Source: Anaerococcus sp. AGMB09787
GTDB lineage: Bacteria > Bacillota > Clostridia > Tissierellales > Peptoniphilaceae
DNA: 40,663 nucleotides
Assembly: GCF_022808955.1 (NCBI RefSeq)
Contig: NZ_JAKZEY010000011.1
Span: 1-40,663 of the forward strand
Direction: 5' to 3'
Every line of letters begins with the position of its first letter. The first letter of the stretch is position 1. Shown piece by piece: positions 7,961 to 15,873 of the stretch. A program made the position numbers and the translations under genes. The notes below the pieces were generated by a model. That model saw only the letters and a program-made list of their open reading frames with translations. It was not told where the DNA came from and made no database searches.

Positions 7961-8134
7961 TTATTCTTGGTCGATTGCTTCTGTTGGGCAAACAGCTGCA
8001 CATGAACCACAATCTATACATGTATCAGCATCGATTTCGTAAGCTGCATCTCCTTGTGAGATTGCACCAACTGGACATTCACCTTCGCATGTTCCACAAG
8101 ATACACATGTATCTGGATCTATTCTATATGCCAT
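7961..8134 (-). CDS. 2[4Fe-4S] ferredoxin
   Basis: A clostridial-type low-potential electron carrier of 57 residues, beginning MAYRIDPDTCVSCGTCEGEC. Two cluster motifs are visible: CVSCGTCEGECP (Cys 10, 13, 16, 20) and CIDCGSCAAVCP (Cys 39, 42, 45, 49). Each is followed by the expected short turn. The ATG at 8134 has AGGAGG before it. It is monocistronic with a near-consensus promoter. Likely partners are hydrogenase, pyruvate oxidoreductase or radical SAM enzymes; none is adjacent. Confidence 0.95.
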   Translation of the reverse strand: MAYRIDPDTCVSCGTCEGECPVGAISQGDAAYEIDADTCIDCGSCAAVCPTEAIDQE

Positions 8135-8169
8135 AATTTCCTCCTATGTATTAATTATCTTATGGTAAT

Positions 8170-8198
8170 AATATACAACATATTTCTAATTAAGTCAA
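8170..8198 (-). promoter_or_regulatory. Promoter of the ferredoxin gene
   Basis: TTGACT (8193-8198), a 17-nt spacer and TATATT (8170-8175). Confidence 0.65.
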
Positions 8199-8263
8199 GA
8201 ATTTTTTATATTTATTCTTATTAGCCCGTCAAAACGATAATTTATTCGTATTGATTACCATTA

Positions 8264-9073
8264 TCATTTGCTATACTTTATTTCCTTGATTGGGTAGGTC
8301 TTCTCAATTTCTTGGTCGCTATCGGTAAGTTTTACCCTAACCTTTGAAGCATTCTTGATATAATCATTTGATAAAACTAGCCCATCTCCATCATTAGTAT
8401 GGACTTGTTGGCCTACTCTTGGCATAATTTTTTTGGCTTTTTTGTAGCATTCATCTTCATAAGATAGGCAACACATTAGACGACCACACATACCAGAAAT
8501 TTTGGTTGGGTCTAGGGTTATATCTTGGTTCTTGGCCATTTTTATGCTAAGAGGTTTAAAGTCTGTCATAAACCTTGTGCAACAGCATTTTTGACCACAA
8601 GTTCCAAATTGGTCTATCATCTTAGCGTGGTCTCTGACTCCCATTTGCCTAAGCTCTATCCTATTCTTATAGATAGCCGCCAGGTCCTTTACAAGGGCTC
8701 TAAAGTCCACCCTGTTTTCGGACTTAAAGTAAAAAGTTAGCTTGGACCTATCAAATGAATAGTTTGCATCTATTATTTTCATATCAAGACCATGTTTTTT
8801 GACCTTTTGCTTGCATACTTCGATTGCCCTGATAGCATCTTCCTTATTTTCATCAGCCTTATCTAAGTCTTCCCTATTAGCCCTACGAATTATCTTAGAT
8901 ATTTCTCTTGACTCATCCTTGTCGACATCTATTTCACTTATTGCGACTTCTGCTAGTTCTAAGCCGTTATTTGTATTTACTATTACCTTATCATTATCAT
9001 TTAGTTCAAGGTCTCCTTTATCAAAATGATATATTTTTCCTGCAGGTTTAAATCTTACTCCTACAACCTTCAC
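8264..9073 (-). CDS. ricT: PSP1-domain protein RicT (YaaT)
   Basis: In Bacillus, RicT (YaaT) works with RicA and RicF in a complex that binds iron-sulfur clusters and promotes RNase Y-dependent mRNA maturation. The 269 residues include the PSP1 core with two cysteine-rich patches: GTCGQKCCCTRF (Cys 159, 163-165) and MCGRLMCCLSYEDEC (Cys 196, 201, 202, 209). The start is GTG 9073, overlapping the holB stop as GTGA. Position after tmk-darA-holB matches Bacillus yaaT. No ricA or ricF is in the window. Confidence 0.9.
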   Translation of the reverse strand: MKVVGVRFKPAGKIYHFDKGDLELNDNDKVIVNTNNGLELAEVAISEIDVDKDESREISKIIRRANREDLDKADENKEDAIRAIEVCKQKVKKHGLDMKIIDANYSFDRSKLTFYFKSENRVDFRALVKDLAAIYKNRIELRQMGVRDHAKMIDQFGTCGQKCCCTRFMTDFKPLSIKMAKNQDITLDPTKISGMCGRLMCCLSYEDECYKKAKKIMPRVGQQVHTNDGDGLVLSNDYIKNASKVRVKLTDSDQEIEKTYPIKEIKYSK

Positions 9074-9864
9074 CTTCTATTCCCCTCTCTAAATATTGTA
9101 AAAAAGATTTTTTCTATAGCTAGATCATAATTTATATTTACTTTATTATATGACTTTATGTCTTCTAAGCAAAGTATTATTGTCTCTAGGCTATCTATTC
9201 CTATTCCATCAAATTTTTCTACAATATATAAGTTGTCACTATCTAGCCTTGCTTGCCTGTAATTTTTTTCTAGAATTTTTTTAAAAAGTTCCAATATTCC
9301 ATCCAATAAGACTTCCCTATCTTCCCTAAAGTCTTCCAAAAAGTCCTTATTCTTATAAAAGGTCTCGATCTTTCCCTGGTAGGTATCAGCGACCAGCCTA
9401 TAGAGGGCCAATCTATCAATAGCTAGCTCCCTAGGGGATGAGCCAATCCTTACTAGCTGGCACCTTGACCTAATAGTAGGTAGGATAAGGTCGGCATTTG
9501 TTGTTGTAAAGATTATCTTGACATAGTCCCTTAGCTCTTCAAGGCTCTTTAGCATGGCATTGGCTCCCTCTGCCCTCATCTTGTGAGCCTTGTTTATGAT
9601 ATAGATCTTTACCTTAGAGTTAAGGGGTCTTATATAGATAGATTTTAGAACTTCTCTTATTGTTTCTATATCGATTATGTCCTTACCCTTATCAATCATA
9701 TAGACATCTGAGCTTTGGGTCGGATTTTCCGAAAGTCCGTATGATTTTAAGATATCTCCTGCAAAATTTAGGGCGAAGTCCTTGTTATATTCTTCGTCCG
9801 GCCCTTCTAGGATATAGGCAGAAGCAAGGGTATTTTTCTCTAACTGCTCTTCTAGGATACTCAT
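9070..9864 (-). CDS. holB: DNA polymerase III subunit delta' (HolB-like)
   Basis: An AAA+-like clamp-loader subunit of 264 residues. Visible landmarks are KVKIYIINKAHKMRAEGANA (Walker B region with the degenerate NKAH), MLKSLEE, and the sensor-1-like TTTNADLILPTIRSRCQ, whose SRC motif is a clamp-loader hallmark. The N-terminal P-loop is missing, as is usual for delta'. It is translationally coupled to darA (ATGA) and to ricT (GTGA). Confidence 0.88.
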   Translation of the reverse strand: MSILEEQLEKNTLASAYILEGPDEEYNKDFALNFAGDILKSYGLSENPTQSSDVYMIDKGKDIIDIETIREVLKSIYIRPLNSKVKIYIINKAHKMRAEGANAMLKSLEELRDYVKIIFTTTNADLILPTIRSRCQLVRIGSSPRELAIDRLALYRLVADTYQGKIETFYKNKDFLEDFREDREVLLDGILELFKKILEKNYRQARLDSDNLYIVEKFDGIGIDSLETIILCLEDIKSYNKVNINYDLAIEKIFFTIFREGNRR

Positions 9865-10190
9865 AGTTGAATGTATTGTTCTACATCAATTACAAAGATG
9901 GTAGCCCCTCCTACAGTTATCTCTATTGGTACTGTGTTGGTCAAGATAGAGCTTTCTACACTAGGATTTATGATATTGGTCTTGGTATTTCTCTTCTTGC
10001 AATTACTTTCTATAATACCAAGTACCTCTTCAAGCTCATTTTCTTCGACACCTATAAGCAAGGTTGTGTTTCCCTTCTTAAGAAAACCACCAGTTGTCGC
10101 AAGCTTAGTTATCCTATAACCCTCTTCTGTTAGTGCATCTATTAGAAAATTAACGTCTGCATCTTGCACAATAGCTATAAGTAATTTCAT
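9861..10190 (-). CDS. darA: Cyclic-di-AMP receptor, DarA/PstA family
   Basis: A PII-like trimeric protein that binds cyclic di-AMP; its downstream target is unsettled. The 109 residues open with MKLLIAIVQDADVNFLIDAL and contain TTGGFLKKGNTTLLIGVEE (the T-loop/B-loop region of the family) and GGATIFVIDVEQY near the end. It sits between tmk and holB, the same place as Bacillus yaaQ. The ATG at 10190 overlaps the tmk stop (ATGA) with GGAGGAG inside the end of tmk. Confidence 0.92.
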   Translation of the reverse strand: MKLLIAIVQDADVNFLIDALTEEGYRITKLATTGGFLKKGNTTLLIGVEENELEEVLGIIESNCKKRNTKTNIINPSVESSILTNTVPIEITVGGATIFVIDVEQYIQL

Positions 10191-10816
10191 ATCTTCTCCT
10201 CCAATAACCTATATATTAAATCTATTGCTTGATCTCTTACTTCATCCACACTCAAGGTCGCATCAATTTTTTTGATCTTGTCCTTATAGGTCTCTGCTAT
10301 AGAATTATAGGCATCAAAAATCTTCTTGTGGAAGTCAAAATCTTCGCTCTCAAGACGGTCTGCTTCAAAATTTTCCCTCTTCCTAATGAGTGCAGTCTTG
10401 TAATCTATATCAAAAAATATGGTCAAATCAGGCTCTATACTTCCCGTTGCAAAGTCATTGATAGCTCTTATCTCATCAACTCCAAGCCCCCTGCCGACTC
10501 CCTGGTAACAAAGAGATGATAGGACGAACCTATCTGATAAGACAAGCTTGCCCTCTTCTAGGGCTGGCCTTATCTTCTCTTCTACTAGTTGTGCCCTTGA
10601 TGCTGCAAACAATAAAGCCTCACACCTCGCCGTCATAGAAGAATTTGCCTTATCAATTATTATATCACGGATTTTCTCAGAGATATCAGTTCCTCCAGGT
10701 TCCCTAAAATCTATAAAATCGATTCTTTCTTCTCTGAGTCTTTCCTTAACTTTTGCTAAAACCGTAGTCTTTCCTGATCCATCCGGTCCTTCAAATACTA
10801 TAAATTTACCTTTCAT
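10187..10816 (-). CDS. tmk: Thymidylate kinase
   Basis: Phosphorylates dTMP to dTDP. I choose ATG 10816 (MKGKFIVFEGPDGSGKTTVL), the canonical family start, giving 209 residues, rather than an upstream ATG at 10834 that would overlap the -10 box. The P-loop is GPDGSGKTT, then FREPGGT, DRFVLSSLCYQGVGRGLG (DR motif) and a LID segment KRENFEADR. No Shine-Dalgarno is seen; TATAAT at 10823-10828 places transcription start on the A of this ATG, so it is likely leaderless. It leads the tmk-darA-holB-ricT operon. Confidence 0.93.
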   Translation of the reverse strand: MKGKFIVFEGPDGSGKTTVLAKVKERLREERIDFIDFREPGGTDISEKIRDIIIDKANSSMTARCEALLFAASRAQLVEEKIRPALEEGKLVLSDRFVLSSLCYQGVGRGLGVDEIRAINDFATGSIEPDLTIFFDIDYKTALIRKRENFEADRLESEDFDFHKKIFDAYNSIAETYKDKIKKIDATLSVDEVRDQAIDLIYRLLEEKI

Positions 10817-10822
10817 ACTTAT

Positions 10823-10831
10823 ATTATACCA
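10823..10831 (-). promoter_or_regulatory. Extended -10 promoter of tmk, zero-length leader
   Basis: TGGTATAAT on minus, with TATAAT at 10823-10828 and 6 nt before the ATG at 10816. No good -35 is visible; the TG extension may compensate. The geometry is identical to that of trmN6. Confidence 0.55.
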
Positions 10832-10904
10832 CATCTTAAAAATTATAATTAGTAATAAGAAACTAGATTATAGATGTAAAGTACTAGCAAGCAAAAATCC
10901 CCAC

Positions 10905-10927
10905 AAAAAATGAAGGGCATGGCCCTA
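10905..10927 (-). terminator. Terminator candidate after the staygreen-like gene
   Basis: On minus, AGGGC-CAT-GCCCT is followed by TCATTTTTTG. The stem is short (5 bp) but GC-rich, and it sits just downstream of the last gene of the block. Confidence 0.45.
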
Positions 10928-10949
10928 CACTTAATTTATTACAAGCATA

Positions 10950-11432
10950 TCAAATTTTTTTCTTATAGTGGGCAAGTGTCTTGTAGTCAAAGCCTGGCTT
11001 ATATTTCTCTAAACCATCATCTCCATAAATATAATCATAGAGGTTCTTTTCTTCCCTAACAAGGTTTAAGCTTGGATTAGCTGACCTATACTCTTCTCTG
11101 AGTGTAAGATTAAGATCATCAGGACTAAGCTTTCTCTCAGCCTTTAGAATGGCTATAAGGGAATTCTTTAGGTGACCTTCAAATATCTTAAACCTTCCTT
11201 CTGGGACGTATGCTGATTTTTCATTATCAAGGAGGAAGGCAACTACAAATTTATTATCTCCCCAATAGGCAAAGACCTCATCTAGCTTATCTGAAAGCTT
11301 GTATTCATCAAAGTCCTTCACAATGTGAACCATGAGATTGCCTGTTTCATCATCGTGGGCTAGGATATACTTCCTCTCCCTAAGGTCAAGCTCTTTGGCA
11401 CTATCGTATTCTTTTACTCCAAGCTTCATCAT
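10950..11432 (-). CDS. Staygreen-family protein
   Basis: Of 160 residues, the segment RKYILAHDDETGNLMVHIVK and later LDEVFAYWGDNKF and RFKIFEGHLKNSLIAILKAE follow the staygreen pattern (R-Y-T-x-T-H-x-D-x-T-G, R/D-E-V-x-x-W, then F-x-IF-xx-xL). Plant staygreen is a chlorophyll Mg-dechelatase, and bacterial homologues have been reported to remove Mg from chlorophyllide. No chlorophyll is expected here, so a related porphyrin or another substrate is possible. Two ATGs are adjacent (11432 and 11429); the first overlaps the previous stop by 1 nt. It is the last gene after the S-component-like protein. The family call rests on motif memory. Confidence 0.6.
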   Translation of the reverse strand: MMKLGVKEYDSAKELDLRERKYILAHDDETGNLMVHIVKDFDEYKLSDKLDEVFAYWGDNKFVVAFLLDNEKSAYVPEGRFKIFEGHLKNSLIAILKAERKLSPDDLNLTLREEYRSANPSLNLVREEKNLYDYIYGDDGLEKYKPGFDYKTLAHYKKKI

Positions 11433-11965
11433 TATAGGCCTAGCCTTTTATTTAGGATTTCTACTGTGTACTTACTAACAAGTAGACCAACAAAATAAAT
11501 CACTACAGTAACTATAGCTGTTGGTATATAGCCTGCTTGGATAAATCTAGATTGTGGGACAAAGAATTTTACTATAAAAAACGAAGTCCACACAGAAATA
11601 CATGACCTTATTGGGACAGAATAAACTATATTTCTATTCTTCTTATAGTTTCTAAAAATCACAAGGGTTATTATATCTGCCAAGATTCCTGAAAGAACTC
11701 CAGCCAAAGCACCAAATATTGTCATCCTCATCATATAAAGTCCATAGGCTATTGAAATTATAGAAACTGTACCAATTCTCCTAGTTACCATGGCTGTTGC
11801 CGCATAGATAAAGGCAAAGACTGGTGCTGTAACAAGTACTCTAGATGAAGGAATTGGTAGAGTCATGCTTATAGTATACAAAAGCCTACCTACAACTACC
11901 ATTAGGGCTAGGGCAAGTGCCATCAAAACCCAATCTCTTAGTGTAAATTTTTTTAAATTTTCCAT
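11432..11965 (-). CDS. Membrane protein resembling an ECF transporter S component (MptD/Trep_Strep type)
   Basis: An integral membrane protein of 177 residues beginning MENLKKFTLRDWVLMALALA. About five to six hydrophobic segments alternate with short basic loops (VTRRIG, RNYKKNRNI, NKRLGL), which fits the compact S component that binds vitamins or metals for ECF importers. The block GALAGVLSGILADIITLVIF resembles MptD-type proteins. The ATG at 11965 is preceded by GGTGG; the frame is open further upstream but overlaps the radical SAM gene and lacks an RBS. No ATPase or T component is adjacent, so it would need a shared ECF module. Substrate unknown. Confidence 0.6.
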   Translation of the reverse strand: MENLKKFTLRDWVLMALALALMVVVGRLLYTISMTLPIPSSRVLVTAPVFAFIYAATAMVTRRIGTVSIISIAYGLYMMRMTIFGALAGVLSGILADIITLVIFRNYKKNRNIVYSVPIRSCISVWTSFFIVKFFVPQSRFIQAGYIPTAIVTVVIYFVGLLVSKYTVEILNKRLGL

Positions 11966-11966
11966 A

Positions 11967-12950
11967 TTAATCCACCAAACTACAATATCTATCGAAGCCC
12001 AAATAGTCTCCGCTATCAGCAAAGGCCCTAGCCCTACATCCACCACATATATCGTGGTTGTTGCAAGTCTTACATAGACCTTTGTATTGGTCAAAATCTC
12101 TTAACTTCTCAAATATCGAACTATTATTCCATATATCAAGGAAAGAATTTTCCCTCAAGTTACCAGCCTCTATCTCTGCATAAGGACAGATATTTACCCT
12201 ACCGTCATAGACTACAGAGCAGTAAGATGTTCCAGCTATGCAGGCCTTCCTAACCCTTGGATCAAGACCTAGGTCTTTGGCTATTACTGTGGATTGAGGA
12301 GCGCAGGTTGGCTTGATAAAGATGTCGCTCTCGTATTCCAAAACTTCCTTTATGGCTTGGAGGTACTCCTCCTTATTTAAGTAGGAATCGCCGAGATTTT
12401 TCCCTCTACCTGTCATTACCAAGAATAAAACATGGATGGATGATGCACCTAGCTCTGTTGCAAAGTCTAGGATCTCTCTTATTTCATCCTTATTAAGTCT
12501 TGATATGGTAGTATTTATTTGGAGCTTGACCCCATTTTCCCTAAGAAGTCTAATCCCCTCCATGGTTTTATCGAAGGCACCCTCGTAGCCTCTAAATTCA
12601 TCATGGGTCTTCTTGTCAGTAGAATCAATTGATACAGCTACAGACTTTATGTATTTTTTGATATCCAATATATTATCTTCATTTATCAAAGTTCCATTTG
12701 ATCCAAGGCAAGTATAGAGACCAAGGTCCTTGGCATATTTAGCGAGTTCAAAGATATCAGGTCTCATAAGGGGTTCTCCACCTGATAGTTTGATCATATT
12801 AAAACCAGCTTCCTTCATATCCCTAAACAATTGCTTACATTCTTCTGTAGTCAATTCTCCTGAAGTATCTACATCTTCGCCAGAATTTCTATAGCAATGT
12901 TTACAAAATAGGTTGCAAGCCCTGGTTGTATTTAATGATACAATGTTCAT
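11967..12950 (-). CDS. Radical SAM/SPASM protein, AhbD/NirJ-like
   Basis: Of 327 residues, the radical SAM cluster motif CNLFCKHC is at C12, C16 and C19, with the SAM-binding KLSGGEPLMRPDIF following at about 55-68. A C-terminal SPASM region carries many cysteines: CIAGTSYC, then NICPYAEIEAGNL, then GLCKTCNNHDICGGCRARAF and a last C near the end. The CGGCRARA-F-ADSGDYLG-D-xx-C ending is characteristic of the haem-synthesis radical SAM enzymes (AhbD, NirJ) and relatives. Peptide-modifying SPASM enzymes are the alternative, but no small precursor peptide was found nearby. The ATG at 12950 follows AGGAGG. The gene lies between catalase and the S-component-like gene. Confidence 0.75.
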   Translation of the reverse strand: MNIVSLNTTRACNLFCKHCYRNSGEDVDTSGELTTEECKQLFRDMKEAGFNMIKLSGGEPLMRPDIFELAKYAKDLGLYTCLGSNGTLINEDNILDIKKYIKSVAVSIDSTDKKTHDEFRGYEGAFDKTMEGIRLLRENGVKLQINTTISRLNKDEIREILDFATELGASSIHVLFLVMTGRGKNLGDSYLNKEEYLQAIKEVLEYESDIFIKPTCAPQSTVIAKDLGLDPRVRKACIAGTSYCSVVYDGRVNICPYAEIEAGNLRENSFLDIWNNSSIFEKLRDFDQYKGLCKTCNNHDICGGCRARAFADSGDYLGFDRYCSLVD

Positions 12951-12969
12951 TTAACCTCCTTTTTTAATT

Positions 12970-13001
12970 AAATAAGGACTGCCCGAAAGCAATCCCTATT
13001 T
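12970..13001 (-). terminator. Terminator or attenuator between catalase and the radical SAM gene
   Basis: On minus, AAATAGGGATTGC pairs over 13 positions (two G-U) with GCAGTCCTTATTT around TTTCGG. The trailing sequence is only AATTAAAAAA, so termination may be partial. It would let part of the catalase transcript reach the three downstream genes. Confidence 0.5.
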
Positions 13002-13010
13002 GTAAAATTT

Positions 13011-14723
13011 TTATAGCAAGTATGGGTCGTTTTCCCAAGAGATAAGACTCTTAGGATCTTCCACGTTGGTATCTCTACCTTCTTCTGGTAGGTCCATTGC
13101 ACTTTCTGGTTCAGCAGGTTCTGTTGGATAGTTGAGATCAGCATCTCTTGCTATTTCCTTCTCCCACTCTTCTCTTGATGCAGGTATGTTCATTGTTACA
13201 TCTACATCGTCAATGTTTATGCCAAGTGCCTTAGCTACACCCTTACCATATTCAGGGTCTGCTTGGTAGCAGTTTCTGATGTATCTATGTTTTATTTGCA
13301 TGGTAGAATCGCCCATATTTCTAGCAGTATTTTCAAATAAAACTAGTTTTTGCTCATCTGTCATTCTATTAAATAGCATACCTGGTTGGGTAAAGTAGTC
13401 GTGGTCATCTTCCCTGAAGTCATATCTTTTTACAGTACCACCTTCATCGTGTGGTATTTCAAGTTCTGGTTGGTCTTTCCATGCTCCGTATGAGTTTGGA
13501 CCGTAGTGGAGTTCTGAGCCCTTGTTCCCATCTACTCTCATAGCTCCATCCCTGTGGAAATCGTGAGGATTTTTTACACCTTGTGGGCTATTTACTGGTA
13601 TTTGATGGTGGTTTACACCTAGTCTATATCTTTGAGCATCTGAATAGAAGAAGGCTCTAGCTTGGAGCATCCTATCTGGTGATAGAGCAATACCAGGAAC
13701 TATATTAGCAGGTGAGAAAGCAACTTGTTCTACATCTTGGAAGAAATTATCTGGGTATTTATTTAGCACATATTCACCTACTGGAATTAGTGGATAATCT
13801 TCCTTTAACCACATCTTTGTTAGGTCGAATGGGTTGTTTGGATGTTTTTTAGCTTGCTCTTCTGTCATAACTTGGATATACATCTTCCATTTTGGATATT
13901 GACCATTTTCTATAGCTTCATATAGGTCTCTACCTGAAGATTCTCTATCCTTACCATTTACAATCTCTGCTTCTTGGTCTGTGTAGTTTTGGATACCTTG
14001 TTGGCTTCTGAAGTGGAATTTAACCCAGAATCTTTCTCCCTCTTCATTGTACATAGAATATGTATGAGAACCGAATCCATGCATATATCTAAATGATGAT
14101 GGGATACCCCTATCAGAGTTAATTATTGTTGTTTGTAGTAATGATTCTGGTAGAGCTGACCAGTAGTCAAAGTTTGTATTTGGGCTTCTTAGGTGGCTCT
14201 TAGGATCTCTCTTAACAGCGTGGTTTAGGTCGATAAACTTCATTGGATCTCTAAAGAAGAATACTGGTGTATTGTTTCCTACTACATCCCAGTTACCATC
14301 TTCTGTATAAAATCTTACAGCAAATCCACGGATATCTCTTTCAGCATCAGCAGCTCCACGTTCTCCAGCTACTGTAGACATTCTAGAGAAGACCTTGCAC
14401 TTATTACCTACCTTAGAGAATAATTTAGCCTTGGTATACTTGGTGATATCATCTGTTACAGTAAATTCTCCCCAAGCACCCCATCCCTTGGCATGCATTC
14501 TTCTTTCTGGAATAACTTCCCTATTAAAATGAGCTTGTTTCTCAAATAACCACAAGTCTTGGATAGAAATGTGACCACGTTCTCCGGCAGTCATAGAATC
14601 TTCGTTGTTGTCTACAACTTGTCCACCAGCACGTCTAAGAGTTGGATCATCAGCTACATTTTGATTTCTACTTGGTATTGACTTTTCAACCTTGTTTTTT
14701 TTTGTTGGATCAATTTTTGCCAT
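13011..14723 (-). CDS. katA: Haem catalase
   Basis: Dismutates hydrogen peroxide. Of 570 residues, the core shows [20 protein letters not shown], the distal histidine in [13 protein letters not shown] (His77), the distal asparagine in [13 protein letters not shown] (about 150) and the proximal tyrosine in [15 protein letters not shown]. The following [10 protein letters not shown] is the usual segment. It is longer than small-subunit catalases (about 480-510), with a 40-residue polar N-terminal extension and an acidic C-terminal tail, but far short of the 700-residue class. The ATG at 14723 follows AGGAGG. The leader is about 130 nt with a PerR-like box near the start of transcription. An anaerobe needs a haem source for this enzyme, which gives weight to the next three genes. 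Confidence 0.95.
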   Translation of the reverse strand: MAKIDPTKKNKVEKSIPSRNQNVADDPTLRRAGGQVVDNNEDSMTAGERGHISIQDLWLFEKQAHFNREVIPERRMHAKGWGAWGEFTVTDDITKYTKAKLFSKVGNKCKVFSRMSTVAGERGAADAERDIRGFAVRFYTEDGNWDVVGNNTPVFFFRDPMKFIDLNHAVKRDPKSHLRSPNTNFDYWSALPESLLQTTIINSDRGIPSSFRYMHGFGSHTYSMYNEEGERFWVKFHFRSQQGIQNYTDQEAEIVNGKDRESSGRDLYEAIENGQYPKWKMYIQVMTEEQAKKHPNNPFDLTKMWLKEDYPLIPVGEYVLNKYPDNFFQDVEQVAFSPANIVPGIALSPDRMLQARAFFYSDAQRYRLGVNHHQIPVNSPQGVKNPHDFHRDGAMRVDGNKGSELHYGPNSYGAWKDQPELEIPHDEGGTVKRYDFREDDHDYFTQPGMLFNRMTDEQKLVLFENTARNMGDSTMQIKHRYIRNCYQADPEYGKGVAKALGINIDDVDVTMNIPASREEWEKEIARDADLNYPTEPAEPESAMDLPEEGRDTNVEDPKSLISWENDPYLL

Positions 14724-14834
14724 GTTAACCTCCTATTGATTCATATTCTCCACAAAATAGACAATAATCATCTATTTATTTAATTTACTTATAAAACTAT
14801 TGTACTCTCATTAAATTTTAAATCAATTCTAAGC

Positions 14835-14849
14835 TTATAATTATTTTAA
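14835..14849. promoter_or_regulatory. PerR-box-like operator of catalase
   Basis: TTATAATTATTTTAA matches the Bacillus PerR box TTATAATnATTATAA at 13 of 14 defined positions. It lies at about +8 to +22 from the predicted start, where a repressor would block transcription. The surroundings are AT-rich, so chance matching is possible, but the position is the same as that of the palindrome at the PerR-like gene. Confidence 0.5.
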
Positions 14850-14863
14850 TATTTTCGCCTAAT

Positions 14864-14891
14864 ATTATAAGAATTTTTTAACTTGATTCAA
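14864..14891 (-). promoter_or_regulatory. Catalase promoter
   Basis: TTGAAT (14886-14891), a 16-nt spacer and TATAAT (14864-14869). Confidence 0.6.
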
Positions 14892-14969
14892 ATATGAAAT
14901 TAACAAAAGTCCTATAGTGAGGATATGGACACCCCTCCTTATATATATGCCCAAAATCTTTAAGAATAT

Positions 14970-15001
14970 TAAAAAAAGACCAGTAATCCTACCGATCTTT
15001 C
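14970..15001 (-). terminator. Terminator after the serine hydrolase gene
   Basis: On minus, AAAGATCGG pairs with CTGGTCTTT (with G-U pairs) around TAGGATTA and is followed by TTTT. It ends the 16613-15046 transcript. Confidence 0.6.
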
Positions 15002-15045
15002 TTACGATATTACAAAATTTTATTGTCTATGACCTTAATAAATCC

Positions 15046-15873
15046 CTATCCCCTATTAGCCTTTATGATATCATCTAATTGACTTCTTATTTTTTGGGCT
15101 TCCCTTATACTTTTTATTAATTCATTCCTTATCCCTAGGCTTGTCTTAGGGGCCTTTTCTAGGAGGATTTTGCCTGCCCTTACATATATATCATTTTGAT
15201 AAAAGGCTAGGGCTAGGTCCTTGTTTATATTTTTAAGCTCGCTTTCATCAGTAAATACAAGTCTTATTAGGTTGATTTTCCAAATATCTTCATCTCCTGT
15301 AGGACTATTTGACCCTTGATTTAAGATATCGATAGCCTTACCTACTAGGTCTTCAGATTCTCCTATAAGTTCTTCGAAATTCGCCCTTATAGGTTTTACG
15401 GTATTGGGACTAGTATTTATAAGGATCTTGGATGCTTCTACAAAGATTTGGTTTTTGTAGATGGTATAGGCTATTTTTTTATTATCTGTAGCCAATCTTT
15501 CATAGAATTCTTCTTCTTTTCTTTCCTGGTCTTTGATATATTCTTCATCAAAGCTTTCGAAGGCCTTGGTTACCTTCTCTCCTAGGAGGTTCATTAAATT
15601 AACTTGGCTAGCCTTATCCATATAGTCTTGGTTGTCAGTAAGAAGGCTAATGGTAAAGGCTGACTTGTCTGTTTCTATAAGGGCAAGGTCATTTTCTATA
15701 GTTATAAGCTCACCTGTTTTGTTGTAGGCGGTATAATTTGGATTTATATTTTTTAGAAGCTTTTTTCTTTTGGAAGACGAATTTTCCATAGACTCAAGCA
15801 TATCTTTACTTATGTAGTCATCTGCTGTGTATATGGCTACCATCCCCTTGGTTAAGTCCCTTGGATTGGTATA
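15046..15873 (-). pseudogene. C-terminal part of a frameshifted serine hydrolase
   Basis: This frame continues the protein begun at 16337 after a one-base loss near 15872. It reads YTNPRDLTKG, then MVAIYTADDYISKDMLESME, and supplies the KTG motif (YNKTGELI) that completes a class A beta-lactamase-type site. The remaining ~150 residues are helical and charged and contain two copies of a unit of about 48 residues: YKNQIFVEASKILI...PIRANFEEL and YQNDIYVRAGKILL...GIRNELIKS. On its own an ATG at 15843 could start a 265-residue product, but no good RBS precedes it and it would lack the nucleophile. Confidence 0.7.

Larger units (their letters stand above)
14724..15045. other. Intergenic region upstream of catalase
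   Basis: No gene is visible. It holds, in minus order, the terminator of the broken hydrolase gene, the catalase promoter, a PerR-like box, and then a plain AT-rich leader of about 130 nt. Confidence 0.6.

Noticed and set aside
7951-8136. A 61-codon plus-strand frame in the ferredoxin region
   Set aside because: It is antisense to the ferredoxin gene, which has two perfect cluster motifs, an RBS and a promoter.
11966-12094. A longer N-terminus for the S-component-like protein
   Set aside because: The extra 43 codons lie inside the radical SAM gene in another frame. ATG 11965 has an RBS and begins a typical MENLKKFTLRD start.
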